A program made the position numbers and the translations under genes. A stretch of DNA of 64,000 nucleotides from BCD1 sp965230565 (GTDB lineage: Bacteria; Bacteroidota; Bacteroidia; Chitinophagales; Saprospiraceae). Each line of letters starts with the position of its first letter. Within the stretch, counting starts at the first letter, position 1. The notes under the pieces are model-generated. The model saw nothing but the letters and a program-made list of their open reading frames with translations, did not search any database and was not told the DNA's origin. Shown here one piece after another: positions 36,331 through 44,441 of this stretch. The DNA lies in assembly GCA_965230565.1 (NCBI GenBank), contig CBDDLH010000016.1:1116001-1180000 (forward strand). Direction: 5' to 3'.

Positions 36331-37140
36331 TTACTTTTTACCAAAAACGGTAATACTGTAAATACCTATTCCGGAATTTTTATAGGTTTCCAATCCTTTT
36401 TCTGATAAATAATTGAGGAGGATCTCATCCGGCAGTTTCACCTCTTTCTCTTTCTGCACCTCGACTTCCGTGAAACCAGCTTTGGAAATAATACCCAGGT
36501 ATTCCTCCTGCTGCAATGCTCCGGCTACACATCCGGCATACATTTCTGCGTCATTTTTTAATCCCTCCGGAAGTTCACCACGCAGAACTACATCTGAAAT
36601 ACTGAAATGACCTCCTGGTTTCAAAATGCGGTAGGTTTCCTGGAATGCTTTGAGTTTGTCTGGTACCAGGTTAAACACACAATTACTCACTGCCACATCA
36701 GCAGTATTGTCCGGCAACGGGTTACTTTCCAATTCTCCTAAAATGAACTCCACATTATCAAAACCAACTTTTTGGGCATTTTCCCTGGCTTTTTCGACCA
36801 TCGTTTCAGTCATGTCAACTCCAATAACTCGCCCCTCTTGGCCGGTTTCGGCTCTTGCAACAAAACAATCATTACCTGCTCCGCTGCCAAGATCTACAAC
36901 CGTATCTCCCTTTTTGATCTTCGCATATTCAGTTGGCAAACCGCACCCAAGGCCAAGGTCGGCATCTTCATTATAACCATCCAGTTGAGTGTAATCATCT
37001 GAAAAAACAGTATAATCCATATCCTCAGGTCCGCAGCAGGTGGAACCACAACAGGATGACTCATTGGACGACTTGGTTTGTTCAGCAATGGCGCTATACT
37101 TTTCTTTTACCAGATTTTTGATTTCTTCCGCATTCTTCAT
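36331..37140 (-). CDS. arsM: Arsenite methyltransferase
   Basis: 269 residues. SAM motif 'VVDLGSGAGNDCFVA' and the three cysteines that bind As(III) in ArsM: C66 ('LGLGCGLP'), C154 ('VSNCVFNL') and C204 ('MYAGCVAGAL'). An extra N-terminal cysteine cluster (C30, C31, C35, C36) may help capture arsenite. ArsM adds methyl groups from SAM to arsenite, producing volatile or less retained forms. The arsR gene lies 74 bp upstream on the same strand. A palindrome 19 bp before the start codon matches the one before arsR. Confidence 0.95.
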   Translation of the reverse strand: MKNAEEIKNLVKEKYSAIAEQTKSSNESSCCGSTCCGPEDMDYTVFSDDYTQLDGYNEDADLGLGCGLPTEYAKIKKGDTVVDLGSGAGNDCFVARAETGQEGRVIGVDMTETMVEKARENAQKVGFDNVEFILGELESNPLPDNTADVAVSNCVFNLVPDKLKAFQETYRILKPGGHFSISDVVLRGELPEGLKNDAEMYAGCVAGALQQEEYLGIISKAGFTEVEVQKEKEVKLPDEILLNYLSEKGLETYKNSGIGIYSITVFGKK

Positions 37141-37158
37141 TGTATTGAATTTTTATTA

Positions 37159-37174
37159 ATCGTAAAATTACGAT
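37159..37174 (-). promoter_or_regulatory. Probable ArsR operator of arsM
   Basis: ATCGTAAAATTACGAT is a perfect palindrome (7-nt half-sites ATCGTAA/TTACGAT, 2-bp centre). It is repeated almost exactly at 37549-37564 upstream of arsR. Confidence 0.65.
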
Positions 37175-37214
37175 AATTATGGTTAAAAAAATATTTTTTT
37201 GTTTTTAAACTGTA

Positions 37215-37535
37215 TCAGCAACAGCTTTTTATTCTTGTGAAAAAGTTGGTCAGCATGCCCAATCCCTCATTCCAGGCTTTTTCATCCATACAATAACACA
37301 CTCGGGTTCCTTCAATTTCTCCTTTTATGATCCCTGCCTTTTTTAATTCTTTCAAATGTTGGGAAACAGTGGACTGAGAAAGAGGCAACTCTTCCACCAA
37401 ATCTCCACAGACACATGCATTGACCTTCAATAAATGCTGAATGATGGCAATCCTCGCCGGGTGCCCAAATGCTTTTGCAAACTCAGCAAGTTTATTCTGT
37501 TCTTCTGTAAATTTTTCACTTTTTGAAAGTCCCAT
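37215..37535 (-). CDS. arsR: ArsR/SmtB-family arsenic-responsive repressor
   Basis: 106 residues, usual length. The winged helix has the recognition motif 'SQSTVSQHLKELKKAG'. The metal-sensing CxC sits at C41/C43 ('NACVCGDLVEEL'), equivalent to the ELCVCDL motif of classical ArsR, with further cysteine pairs C80/C82 and C105/C106 that could supply extra ligands. It should repress itself and arsM until As(III) binds. The shared palindromes upstream of both genes support this. Confidence 0.94.
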   Translation of the reverse strand: MGLSKSEKFTEEQNKLAEFAKAFGHPARIAIIQHLLKVNACVCGDLVEELPLSQSTVSQHLKELKKAGIIKGEIEGTRVCYCMDEKAWNEGLGMLTNFFTRIKSCC

Positions 37536-37548
37536 AGAAATTATTTAA

Positions 37549-37564
37549 TCGCAATATTACGATA
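37549..37564 (-). promoter_or_regulatory. Probable ArsR operator of arsR
   Basis: ATCGCAATATTACGAT differs from the arsM site only at one half-site base and the 2-bp centre. It lies 14 bp upstream of the arsR ATG, about the same distance as the arsM copy (19 bp). Confidence 0.65.
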
Positions 37565-37812
37565 GTTAATTTAAAAATGCAAGTTCCGGAAGTAATAAAA
37601 ATGGAAAATAAGCTGCTGAAAGATGGAAAAAGAACAAATGGAATAGAACTAGAATCTCTAAAAAGGTGGATCAATAAAAAGCAAAAATTAATCCAAGTAA
37701 TTAAAAATCAATACCATATAGCCCCTTCGCCAACCAGGGACCTCAAACGCTTATTGTAGCAAACCAAAGGGTTAATTAACTCAATCTCATAAGTAATCAT
37801 TTTACCTGTGGA

Positions 37813-37829
37813 TTGAGAATCATTCTCAA
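37813..37829. promoter_or_regulatory. Fur-box-like palindrome
   Basis: TTGAGAATCATTCTCAA is a perfect 8-1-8 palindrome whose core TGAGAAT-C-ATTCTCA fits the 7-1-7 model of Fur-family sites. It lies in the divergent 451-bp spacer between arsR and the dihydropyrimidinase gene. The remainder of that spacer shows no gene; a 60-codon frame at 37577 has no recognisable features. Confidence 0.35.
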
Positions 37830-37986
37830 AAATTCCTCAAACTATCCATTCTTCCAACTTTCCTTCCTACCAATTTTCCGATATTCCAAACATCCAAATT
37901 CCAAAAGTCTTTTCAAAATTCATCCCATAATTTTAGCGGTTAACTCCTTCATTATGTAAATTTGAGAAATACCAAACCTAACAAGA

Positions 37987-39369
37987 ATGTCTATTCTCAT
38001 AAAAAACGGGACAATTACCACCGCCTCATCCCAATTTCTGGCTGACATCTTTATTGAAGGAGAAACAATCTCTGCCATTGGAAAAAACCTTGCTCACCAG
38101 GCAGATGAAGTAATTGATGCCAAAGGAATGCTCGTCTTCCCGGGCGGTATTGATCCACATGTCCACCTCGACATGCCCTTCATGGGGACTTTCTCCAGCG
38201 ATAATTATGAAACCGGTACACTGGCCGCCCTTCATGGAGGCACAACCATGGTGATTGATTTTATTTTGCAAACCCAGGGCAAATCTCTCCACCACGCGCT
38301 GGAACAATGGCAGGGACGATCAAAGGGAAATGCCTATGGCGATTATTCCTTTCACATGGCCGTTACTGATTTCAATGACGACACCAAAAAGGAGATCGTT
38401 GAAATGATCGAAGAAGAAGGCATCACTTCTTTCAAGACATTTATGGCTTACAAAGGAGCTTTGATGATCGATGACGGTCAGATGGTGGGATTGATGAAGG
38501 AAGTTCAAAAACGGGGAGGAATGGTGACTGTTCATGCAACCAATGGCGACATGATCGATGCCCTGATTGCCAAAAATCGAAAAGAAGGAAATCTCGCCCC
38601 GCTTTATCACTATCTCTCTCAACCAGAAGTAACCGAAGCGGAAGCCAGCGGAAGGTTCTGTGATATGGCCAATTATACAGATGTTCCCGCCTATATCGTG
38701 CACCTCACCTGCGAGGGCGCTTTAAATGCCGTTAGAGATGCTACGAAAAGAAACCAAAAAGTCTTTGTAGAAACCTGTATTCAATACCTGTTATTGGATG
38801 CTTCTCTTTATGAAAAAGACTTCGAAGGAGCCAAATGGGTCATGAGTCCGCCACTTCGGCAGAAAAAGGATCAGAAAACCCTTTGGGCCGGCATCAACCA
38901 GGGAATGGTACAGGTGGTTGGTACAGATCACTGTCCGTTCATGTGGGAACAGAAACTCATGGGGAAGGACGATTTTTCAAAAATCCCCAATGGCCACCCA
39001 GCTATTGAACACCGGATGGAACTCCTCTATTCAGAAGGTGTTGCCAAAGGACGAATCAGTCCAACCAAATATGTAGAAGTCGCTTCCACCAATCCTGCCA
39101 AGATTTTCGGCATGTATCCTCAAAAAGGTTGTATCGCAGTAGGTTCCGATGCTGACATTGTCATATTTGATCCGGGAAAAAAACACCGGCTATCCGTTGA
39201 CACCCACCACATGAATGTCGATTACTCTGCCTACGAAGGCTGGGAAGTTACCGGCAAAGTAGAAACCGTCATCCTGCGGGGAAAAACGGCCATCGAAAAG
39301 GGGGAAGTGAAGATTGAGAAGGGGTATGGGAAGTTTGTGAAACGCGGCAAGATCAGTAAGGTGATATAG
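37987..39369 (+). CDS. hydA: Dihydropyrimidinase (D-hydantoinase)
   Basis: 460 residues. Amidohydrolase-superfamily enzyme that opens dihydrouracil or dihydrothymine to the N-carbamoyl-beta-amino acid. Metal ligands H58 and H60 are in 'GGIDPHVHLDMP'; K150 in 'TSFKTFMAYKG' is at the position of the carboxylated lysine in known enzymes. Further metal histidines are in 'TVHATNGD' and 'YIVHLTCEG', and the aspartate in 'GTDHCPF'. A 7-bp repeat array starts directly after its stop codon. Confidence 0.94.
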   Translation: MSILIKNGTITTASSQFLADIFIEGETISAIGKNLAHQADEVIDAKGMLVFPGGIDPHVHLDMPFMGTFSSDNYETGTLAALHGGTTMVIDFILQTQGKSLHHALEQWQGRSKGNAYGDYSFHMAVTDFNDDTKKEIVEMIEEEGITSFKTFMAYKGALMIDDGQMVGLMKEVQKRGGMVTVHATNGDMIDALIAKNRKEGNLAPLYHYLSQPEVTEAEASGRFCDMANYTDVPAYIVHLTCEGALNAVRDATKRNQKVFVETCIQYLLLDASLYEKDFEGAKWVMSPPLRQKKDQKTLWAGINQGMVQVVGTDHCPFMWEQKLMGKDDFSKIPNGHPAIEHRMELLYSEGVAKGRISPTKYVEVASTNPAKIFGMYPQKGCIAVGSDADIVIFDPGKKHRLSVDTHHMNVDYSAYEGWEVTGKVETVILRGKTAIEKGEVKIEKGYGKFVKRGKISKVI

Positions 39370-39439
39370 ACGATTGACGATTGACGGTGGACGATGGACG
39401 ATGGACGATGGACGATGGACGATGGACGATGGACGATGG
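39370..39439. repeat. Heptamer array, 10 units (ACGATGG)
   Basis: Seven perfect copies of ACGATGG (39391-39439) preceded by ACGATTG twice and ACGGTGG once, all in one 7-bp register. The first base follows the dihydropyrimidinase stop codon directly. It is the most regular of the heptamer arrays in the window. Confidence 0.95.
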
Positions 39440-39598
39440 ACGGAAATTTATTAACTAAGTAACGATTAAAAAATAAAATCAACATTATAAAAAAATAAGT
39501 TGGTCAATTTCACTTATAAACCAGGCTTTTATAGAACTGATGATAAAGAAATTGGCCAAGTTATTTTTTAAATATTACCAAATGAAAACTTTAAAAAA

Positions 39599-40009
39599 AT
39601 GGGAAATTTTAAAAACTTGCGAGTATGGCAGGATGGAATTGATTTAGCAGAGGAGATATACAAAATTACAAACCAAGGGCCCTTTGAGAAGGATTTTGGC
39701 TTAAAGGACCAAATTCGGAGAGCTATAGTTTCTGTACCTTCGAATATTGCAGAGGGGGATGAAAGAAAAACTAATCGGGAAGCGGTCTATTATTTTAATG
39801 TTTCGAAAGGATCAGTTTCCGAGGTAATTACACAATTGACAATTGCCTACCGAATTGGTTATATTAATAAAAACACATTTGAAAAACTAGAAGACCAAGC
39901 TGAAAAGATTAGAGCATCTTTAAAGAATTTAATCAAGTCCAGAGGAGGCTTCAACCCCATAAATCAATTTGTATGGAGCCTATTGCCTCTTTTGGGTTTT
40001 ACATTATAA
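39599..40009 (+). CDS. Four-helix-bundle protein of the S23/IVP (Avd-like) family
   Basis: 136 residues. 'FKNLRVWQDGIDLAEEIYKIT', 'LKDQIRRAIVSVPSNIAEG' and 'AYRIGYINKNTFEKLEDQAE' are diagnostic of the family first seen as intervening sequences in 23S rRNA genes and related to the Avd protein of diversity-generating retroelements. Molecular role unknown. Here it is free-standing and splits the pyrimidine genes between hydA and the ureidopropionase gene. It is noticeably more AT-rich than both and is bordered on both sides by heptamer arrays, suggesting insertion. Confidence 0.88.
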   Translation: MGNFKNLRVWQDGIDLAEEIYKITNQGPFEKDFGLKDQIRRAIVSVPSNIAEGDERKTNREAVYYFNVSKGSVSEVITQLTIAYRIGYINKNTFEKLEDQAEKIRASLKNLIKSRGGFNPINQFVWSLLPLLGFTL

Positions 40010-40011
40010 AA

Positions 40012-40053
40012 CCGTTAATCGTTAATCGTAAACCGTAGGCCGTAAATCGTTAC
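40012..40053. repeat. Heptamer array, 6 units (YCGTNNN)
   Basis: CCGTTAA, TCGTTAA, TCGTAAA, CCGTAGG, CCGTAAA, TCGTTAC in exact 7-bp register. It starts 2 bp after the stop of the IVP-like gene and ends 3 bp before the ATG of the ureidopropionase gene, so it occupies the whole spacer and the ribosome-binding region. Confidence 0.75.
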
Positions 40054-40056
40054 ACC

Positions 40057-40923
40057 ATGGCAAGAACCATAAAATCAGGATTAATCCAATTGAGCCTTCC
40101 TTTGACTGAGGGAGAAGGGACCATTGAAGAAATCAAGCAGGCAATGCTTGACAAGCATATTCCTTATATCGAAGAAGCAGGCAAGCAAGGAGTACAGATC
40201 CTTTGTTTGCAGGAAATATTCAACACCCCTTATTTCTGTCCGGGCCAGGATCCGAAATGGTATGCGTCTGCAGAACCTATTCCAGGGCCAACTACGAATC
40301 TGATGGCGGAATATGCCAAAAGATATAATATGGTCATCATAGTTCCGATGTTTGAAAAGGAACAGGCTGGCGTACTCTACAATACAGCCGCTGTAATTGA
40401 TGCTGATGGCACTTATCTTGGTAAGTACAGGAAAAATCACATCCCACACACTTCCGGGTTTTATGAAAAATTCTTTTTCAAACCCGGCAATCTGGGGTAT
40501 CCTGTATTTAAAACCAAATACGCCACCGTTGGCGTTTATATTTGTTATGACCGGCATTTCCCGGAAGGAGCAAGAGTTTTAGGATTAAATGGTGCCGAAA
40601 TCGTTTACAATCCTTCTGCAACTGTTTCAGGGCTTTCTCAGTATTTGTGGGAATTGGAACAACCCGCTCATGCAGCTGCCAATGGCTACTTCATGGGATG
40701 CATCAACCGGGTTGGAACGGAAGCTCCCTGGAACATCGGAACATTTTACGGAAGTTCCTATTTCGTAGATCCAAGAGGTCAGATATTCAAGCAGGCCTCT
40801 GAAGACAAAGATGAATTGCTTATAGCAGAATTTGATCTTGAAATGATCGAAGAAGTCAGATCCGTATGGCAATTTTACCGTGACCGCAGACCAGAAACTT
40901 ATGGACCAATGACTGATCTTTAA
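40057..40923 (+). CDS. Beta-ureidopropionase (N-carbamoyl-beta-alanine amidohydrolase)
   Basis: 288 residues. Nitrilase-superfamily enzyme with the catalytic triad E53 ('LCLQEIF'), K126 ('KYRKNHIP') and C163 ('YICYDRHFPE'). It hydrolyses N-carbamoyl-beta-alanine to beta-alanine, CO2 and ammonia, the third step of reductive pyrimidine breakdown. N-carbamoylputrescine amidase is the nearest alternative in this superfamily; the neighbours favour the pyrimidine role. The start at 40057 is preceded only by a heptamer array, with no Shine-Dalgarno sequence. Confidence 0.92.
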   Translation: MARTIKSGLIQLSLPLTEGEGTIEEIKQAMLDKHIPYIEEAGKQGVQILCLQEIFNTPYFCPGQDPKWYASAEPIPGPTTNLMAEYAKRYNMVIIVPMFEKEQAGVLYNTAAVIDADGTYLGKYRKNHIPHTSGFYEKFFFKPGNLGYPVFKTKYATVGVYICYDRHFPEGARVLGLNGAEIVYNPSATVSGLSQYLWELEQPAHAAANGYFMGCINRVGTEAPWNIGTFYGSSYFVDPRGQIFKQASEDKDELLIAEFDLEMIEEVRSVWQFYRDRRPETYGPMTDL

Positions 40924-41074
40924 CCGATATCAGAAAATACCAGTGTCCGGGAGTGAACTAACCTTTTAGGCAAATTCGTGATGATACAGATCGAAATGAT
41001 AAAACGTTAAAGTTTCGAAAAACATGGAAAATTTATGTCACGTTTTTAATCCTCGTGGCTTTTATATATAAGGG

Positions 41075-41125
41075 AGAGTCCATAGTGACGGCCTGACTCT
41101 GAGTCAGGCCGTCACTATGGACTCT
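41075..41125. repeat. Perfect 51-bp palindrome upstream of preT
   Basis: Two 25-nt arms (41075-41099 and 41101-41125) are fully complementary around a single central T; the arms begin AGAGTCCATAGTGACGG. It is 34 bp before the preT ATG. It would form a very stable hairpin in RNA or a cruciform in DNA, without a long T run. Confidence 0.85.
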
Positions 41126-41159
41126 AAAAGCAACACCCTCCCTTGATAAAATTTCAATT

Positions 41160-42503
41160 ATGGCCGAGTACCAACAACCCACAACGCTTGAAGAAGTAGA
41201 CAAAAATTTCGCGCAGATCAAACCATTGATGAATTCAACGGAAGCTTATTACGAAAGCGGCCGTTGCCTTTTCTGTTATGATGCTCCGTGCGTCAAATCA
41301 TGCCCAACAGGAATAGACATTCCCCTCTTCATCAAACAGATCAACACGGGCAACCTAAACGGTTCTGCTAAAACGATTTACAACGCCAACTATTTTGGGA
41401 ATACCTGCGGCAAAGTCTGTCCAACGGAGGTATTGTGCGAAGGGGCTTGTGTGTTCAATGAACAAGGCGTTAAACCTATCGACATTGGAAGGCTTCAGTC
41501 TTTTGCTACTAAAAAGGCGATGGAAAGAGACCTTCCCCTTGCCAAACCTGTTGAGAAAAACGGTAAAAAAATTGCCGTGATCGGTGCCGGACCTGCAGGC
41601 ATTTCCTGTGCTTGCGAACTAAGTTCACTGGGCTATGAAGTAGATATTTTTGAAGGCAAAAGAAATCCTTCCGGGTTAGTACTACACGGAGTGGCCCCAT
41701 ACAAAATCACTAACTCAGAAGCGCTTGAAGAAGTTGAATACCTGCAAAGGCAATTTGGTTTTTCTATCAAGTACAATTCACCAATTACTACACCGGAGCA
41801 ATTGGCTGATCTTGAAAAGGGTTACAGTGCCATCTTCCTGGGCATTGGTCTTGGAAAAACAGCTTCCCTGTTAATTGAGGGAGAGGAATTAACCAATTGC
41901 ATTGGTGCAACCGAATTCATTGAAGAGATGAAACTTAGCCCCCTTGAAACTTACGTAGGGAAAAAAGTTATCATTATTGGTGGTGGTAATACAGCCATGG
42001 ATGCCGCTTCCGAGTGCGCCCGATTAGGTGCGGATGAGGTTATTCTGGCCTACCGCAGATCAAAAGCCGAAAAACGGGCTTATGAATTTGAATATGAACT
42101 GGCCAAAAGTGTTGGCGTCAAGGGTGTGTTCAATATTTCACCTGTTGCTATTTTAGGGACTGAAAAGGTGGAAGGAGTGAGATTTACAAAAACAGAAGTT
42201 ATAGACGGAAGAGTCATTCCTGTTGAAAATAGCGAATTTGACCTGGCGTGCGATATGGTTATCCGGGCAACCGGACAATCAAAAATGATCGAACTGCTGG
42301 AGCAGATCGACGGCATGGATCTCGACCGCAAAGGCAGGATATCTGTCGATCCGGAATCATTCCAATGCAATAATACTAAATATTTCGCCGGTGGGGATGC
42401 TGTCAATGGAGGAGCAGAGGTGGTCAATGCGGCTGCCGAAGCCAAAAAAGCTGCTATTGGCATCCACAACTGGATCACCGGAGAAGAAACCCTTGGCGGA
42501 TGA
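41160..42503 (+). CDS. preT: Dihydropyrimidine dehydrogenase, FAD/NAD subunit PreT
   Basis: 447 residues. The N-terminal double Fe-S module has cysteines C36, C39, C44, C48 ('GRCLFCYDAPCVKSCPTG') and C83, C87, C93, C97. FAD-binding 'IAVIGAGPAGISCACEL' and NAD(P)-binding 'VIIIGGGNTAMDAASECARLG' (one residue beyond the glycine motif) follow, as in glutamate-synthase-small-subunit-like oxidoreductases. PreT passes electrons from NADH to PreA, which reduces uracil or thymine to the dihydro form. preA is 1.9 kb downstream, separated by an OmpA-like gene, whereas the two are usually adjacent. Confidence 0.95.
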   Translation: MAEYQQPTTLEEVDKNFAQIKPLMNSTEAYYESGRCLFCYDAPCVKSCPTGIDIPLFIKQINTGNLNGSAKTIYNANYFGNTCGKVCPTEVLCEGACVFNEQGVKPIDIGRLQSFATKKAMERDLPLAKPVEKNGKKIAVIGAGPAGISCACELSSLGYEVDIFEGKRNPSGLVLHGVAPYKITNSEALEEVEYLQRQFGFSIKYNSPITTPEQLADLEKGYSAIFLGIGLGKTASLLIEGEELTNCIGATEFIEEMKLSPLETYVGKKVIIIGGGNTAMDAASECARLGADEVILAYRRSKAEKRAYEFEYELAKSVGVKGVFNISPVAILGTEKVEGVRFTKTEVIDGRVIPVENSEFDLACDMVIRATGQSKMIELLEQIDGMDLDRKGRISVDPESFQCNNTKYFAGGDAVNGGAEVVNAAAEAKKAAIGIHNWITGEETLGG

Positions 42504-42762
42504 TTGACCTGGAAAATTTTTGATTAATCCCCAAATTAGGCAACACTATTAAAATAAGTCCGTATCAATAACTAATTGTCATTATGACCAATTTCCTAAT
42601 TGGTACCGTGGCGAAACTTTTGGTTTAACACCCAAAATGTTACTCTTTTCCATAAAACACGTCTACATTATCAAAGCACACAACGTGCTAGAGTCATCCC
42701 TTTGAGAGAGACCGTTGATGGTCCTTTGCTTTTATTGTTTACCCATAATCAATTTTTTACAC

Positions 42763-44343
42763 ATGAAAAGAATTTATCTCTTAGTTGTTTTTTTCCTGGC
42801 AGGCACCTTTGTAATAAACGCCCAGGACAAATGGGAGGCTGGCCTGTTTGTAGGTGGTTCTTCCTATTTCGGGGATCTGGTACACTCAGATATTTTCCCC
42901 TATTTTGATCAAACCCGTTTGGCTTTTGGAGCCGACATACGGTATAACTTTACTCCAGCCATATCAGCACAGTTCAATTTCCTGCATGCAGGCCTAAAAG
43001 GTGATGATGCAGTACGAATGGATAAAGGGTTTGGCGTTTCTGACAGAAATATTAGTTTTTCCTCAGGAGTTAATCAGATTGGATTATTATTGAGATATGA
43101 ACCTTTAGGTGGAATGAGGTATGGAAGTGACGGAAGTTTCAAAAAGATGGTTTCCCCATATATTACTGCAGGGATTGCCTACGATTTTATGAATGTTGAA
43201 GCGGATTATTCGAATGCTACCGATAAATTTGCAACAACCACTCAACAGGATCAAAATGAATTAAACAGCAACAGTGCCAGTTTAAACTTACCAATAGGCG
43301 GTGGTATTCGCTTTGATATCAATCAAAAATTAGGTATCGATCTGGAATTCACCGTAAACCGCTCTTCCTCCGACCTTTTGGATGGTGTAAGTGCCAGCGG
43401 CAATGCCGATAATAACGACTGGTATCTGGCCGGTGGTGTAAGACTGGCTATGAAGCTTGGCGGTAAAAGTGATGCGGACAACGATGGCATTGCCGATAAA
43501 GATGATGCATGCCCTGAAATGGCCGGAACTGCACAGACCAACGGATGTCCTGATACCGATGGTGACGGCATTGCTGATAAAGATGATAATTGCCCACTGC
43601 TTAAAGGTAACCTGATGGGTTGCCCTGACTCCGATAATGATGGTATTGCAGATAATATTGAAACCATCCTGGGAACAGATCCCAACAATCCGGATACGGA
43701 CGGTGATGGATTGACAGACGGAATGGAAAACCGGAATGGTAATGCTACCATTGAAGAAAGTGAAAGCAACCCACTTGATCCCTGTGATCCGGAAAGAAAC
43801 GCAGACAGATGCGATATGGATAATGATGGGCTGGTCAATGCTGAAGATGATTGTCCGGATGAGTATGGAGAAAAAATTCTTAAAGGTTGCCCGGACGCTG
43901 ACGGAGACGGCATTCCGGACAAGGATGATAATTGTCCGAATGAAGTAGGGCCAAAAAGTAATGGCGGATGTTCAGAACTGGAAGCTGCTGAAAAAGAAGT
44001 ACTCAACGTGGCTATCAAAAACATCCAGTTTGAAACAGCTCAGGCGGTATTAAAACCAGTATCGATTCCTGTCCTGCGGCAAATCAGGGATATAATGAAA
44101 AAATATCCCTATTACTCTCTGGCAATTGCGGGACATACAGATAATGTTGGTGATCCTAATAAAAACCTGACCTTATCCCAAATGCGGGCGGAAGCCTGTT
44201 TGATCTGGCTGAGTGCCAATGGCATCGAAAAACACAGAATGGTGGCCAAAGGATATGGGGAAGGCCAGCCAATTGCCACCAATAATACCGAAGCGGGCCG
44301 TGCACAGAACAGACGCGTCGAATTTGTATTGATGATTAAATGA
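42763..44343 (+). CDS. OmpA-family outer membrane protein with thrombospondin type-3 repeats
   Basis: 526 residues from ATG 42763; signal peptide 'MKRIYLLVVFFLAGTFVINAQ'. Residues 22-240 form an eight-strand-type barrel similar to DUF6089 ('WEAGLFVGGSSYFGDLV'). Then come calcium-binding thrombospondin type-3 repeats ('DADNDGIADKDDACPE', 'DTDGDGIADKDDNCP', 'DADGDGIPDKDDNCP'). The C-terminal OmpA domain binds peptidoglycan ('IAGHTDNVGDPNKNLTLSQ', 'GYGEGQPIATN'). It links outer membrane to cell wall. A strong terminator follows. Its place between preT and preA has no evident functional reason. Confidence 0.92.
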   Translation: MKRIYLLVVFFLAGTFVINAQDKWEAGLFVGGSSYFGDLVHSDIFPYFDQTRLAFGADIRYNFTPAISAQFNFLHAGLKGDDAVRMDKGFGVSDRNISFSSGVNQIGLLLRYEPLGGMRYGSDGSFKKMVSPYITAGIAYDFMNVEADYSNATDKFATTTQQDQNELNSNSASLNLPIGGGIRFDINQKLGIDLEFTVNRSSSDLLDGVSASGNADNNDWYLAGGVRLAMKLGGKSDADNDGIADKDDACPEMAGTAQTNGCPDTDGDGIADKDDNCPLLKGNLMGCPDSDNDGIADNIETILGTDPNNPDTDGDGLTDGMENRNGNATIEESESNPLDPCDPERNADRCDMDNDGLVNAEDDCPDEYGEKILKGCPDADGDGIPDKDDNCPNEVGPKSNGGCSELEAAEKEVLNVAIKNIQFETAQAVLKPVSIPVLRQIRDIMKKYPYYSLAIAGHTDNVGDPNKNLTLSQMRAEACLIWLSANGIEKHRMVAKGYGEGQPIATNNTEAGRAQNRRVEFVLMIK

Positions 44344-44377
44344 TGTAAGATTTTTAAATAGAGTTGATTAAAAGTTG

Positions 44378-44408
44378 CCCCGAATTCATTCCGGATTCGG
44401 GGTTTTTT
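44378..44408 (+). terminator. Rho-independent terminator
   Basis: CCCCGAAT (44378-44385) pairs with ATTCGGGG (44395-44402), followed by six T. It ends the OmpA-like transcript and separates preA from it. Confidence 0.85.
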
Positions 44409-44413
44409 ATTGC

Positions 44414-44421
44414 TATTTTTG
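44414..44421 (+). promoter_or_regulatory. -7 promoter box (TATTTTTG) of preA
   Basis: TATTTTTG matches TAnnTTTG, 20 bp before the preA ATG and directly after a terminator. preA would then be transcribed separately from preT. No good -33 box is visible. Confidence 0.5.
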
Positions 44422-44441
44422 TAAATTGATCAATAAAACCT

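Noticed and set aside
37577..37759. 60-codon open frame upstream of hydA
   Set aside because: Lysine-rich composition typical of AT-rich spacer, no recognisable domain, no ribosome-binding signal; it overlaps the likely regulatory region.
39370..39439. Possible CRISPR array
   Set aside because: The repeats are 7 bp and contiguous, without spacers, and no cas gene is in the window.
42587..42604. ACCAATT/AATTGGT hairpin between preT and the OmpA-like gene
   Set aside because: Seven-bp A/T-rich arms are expected by chance in such a spacer.
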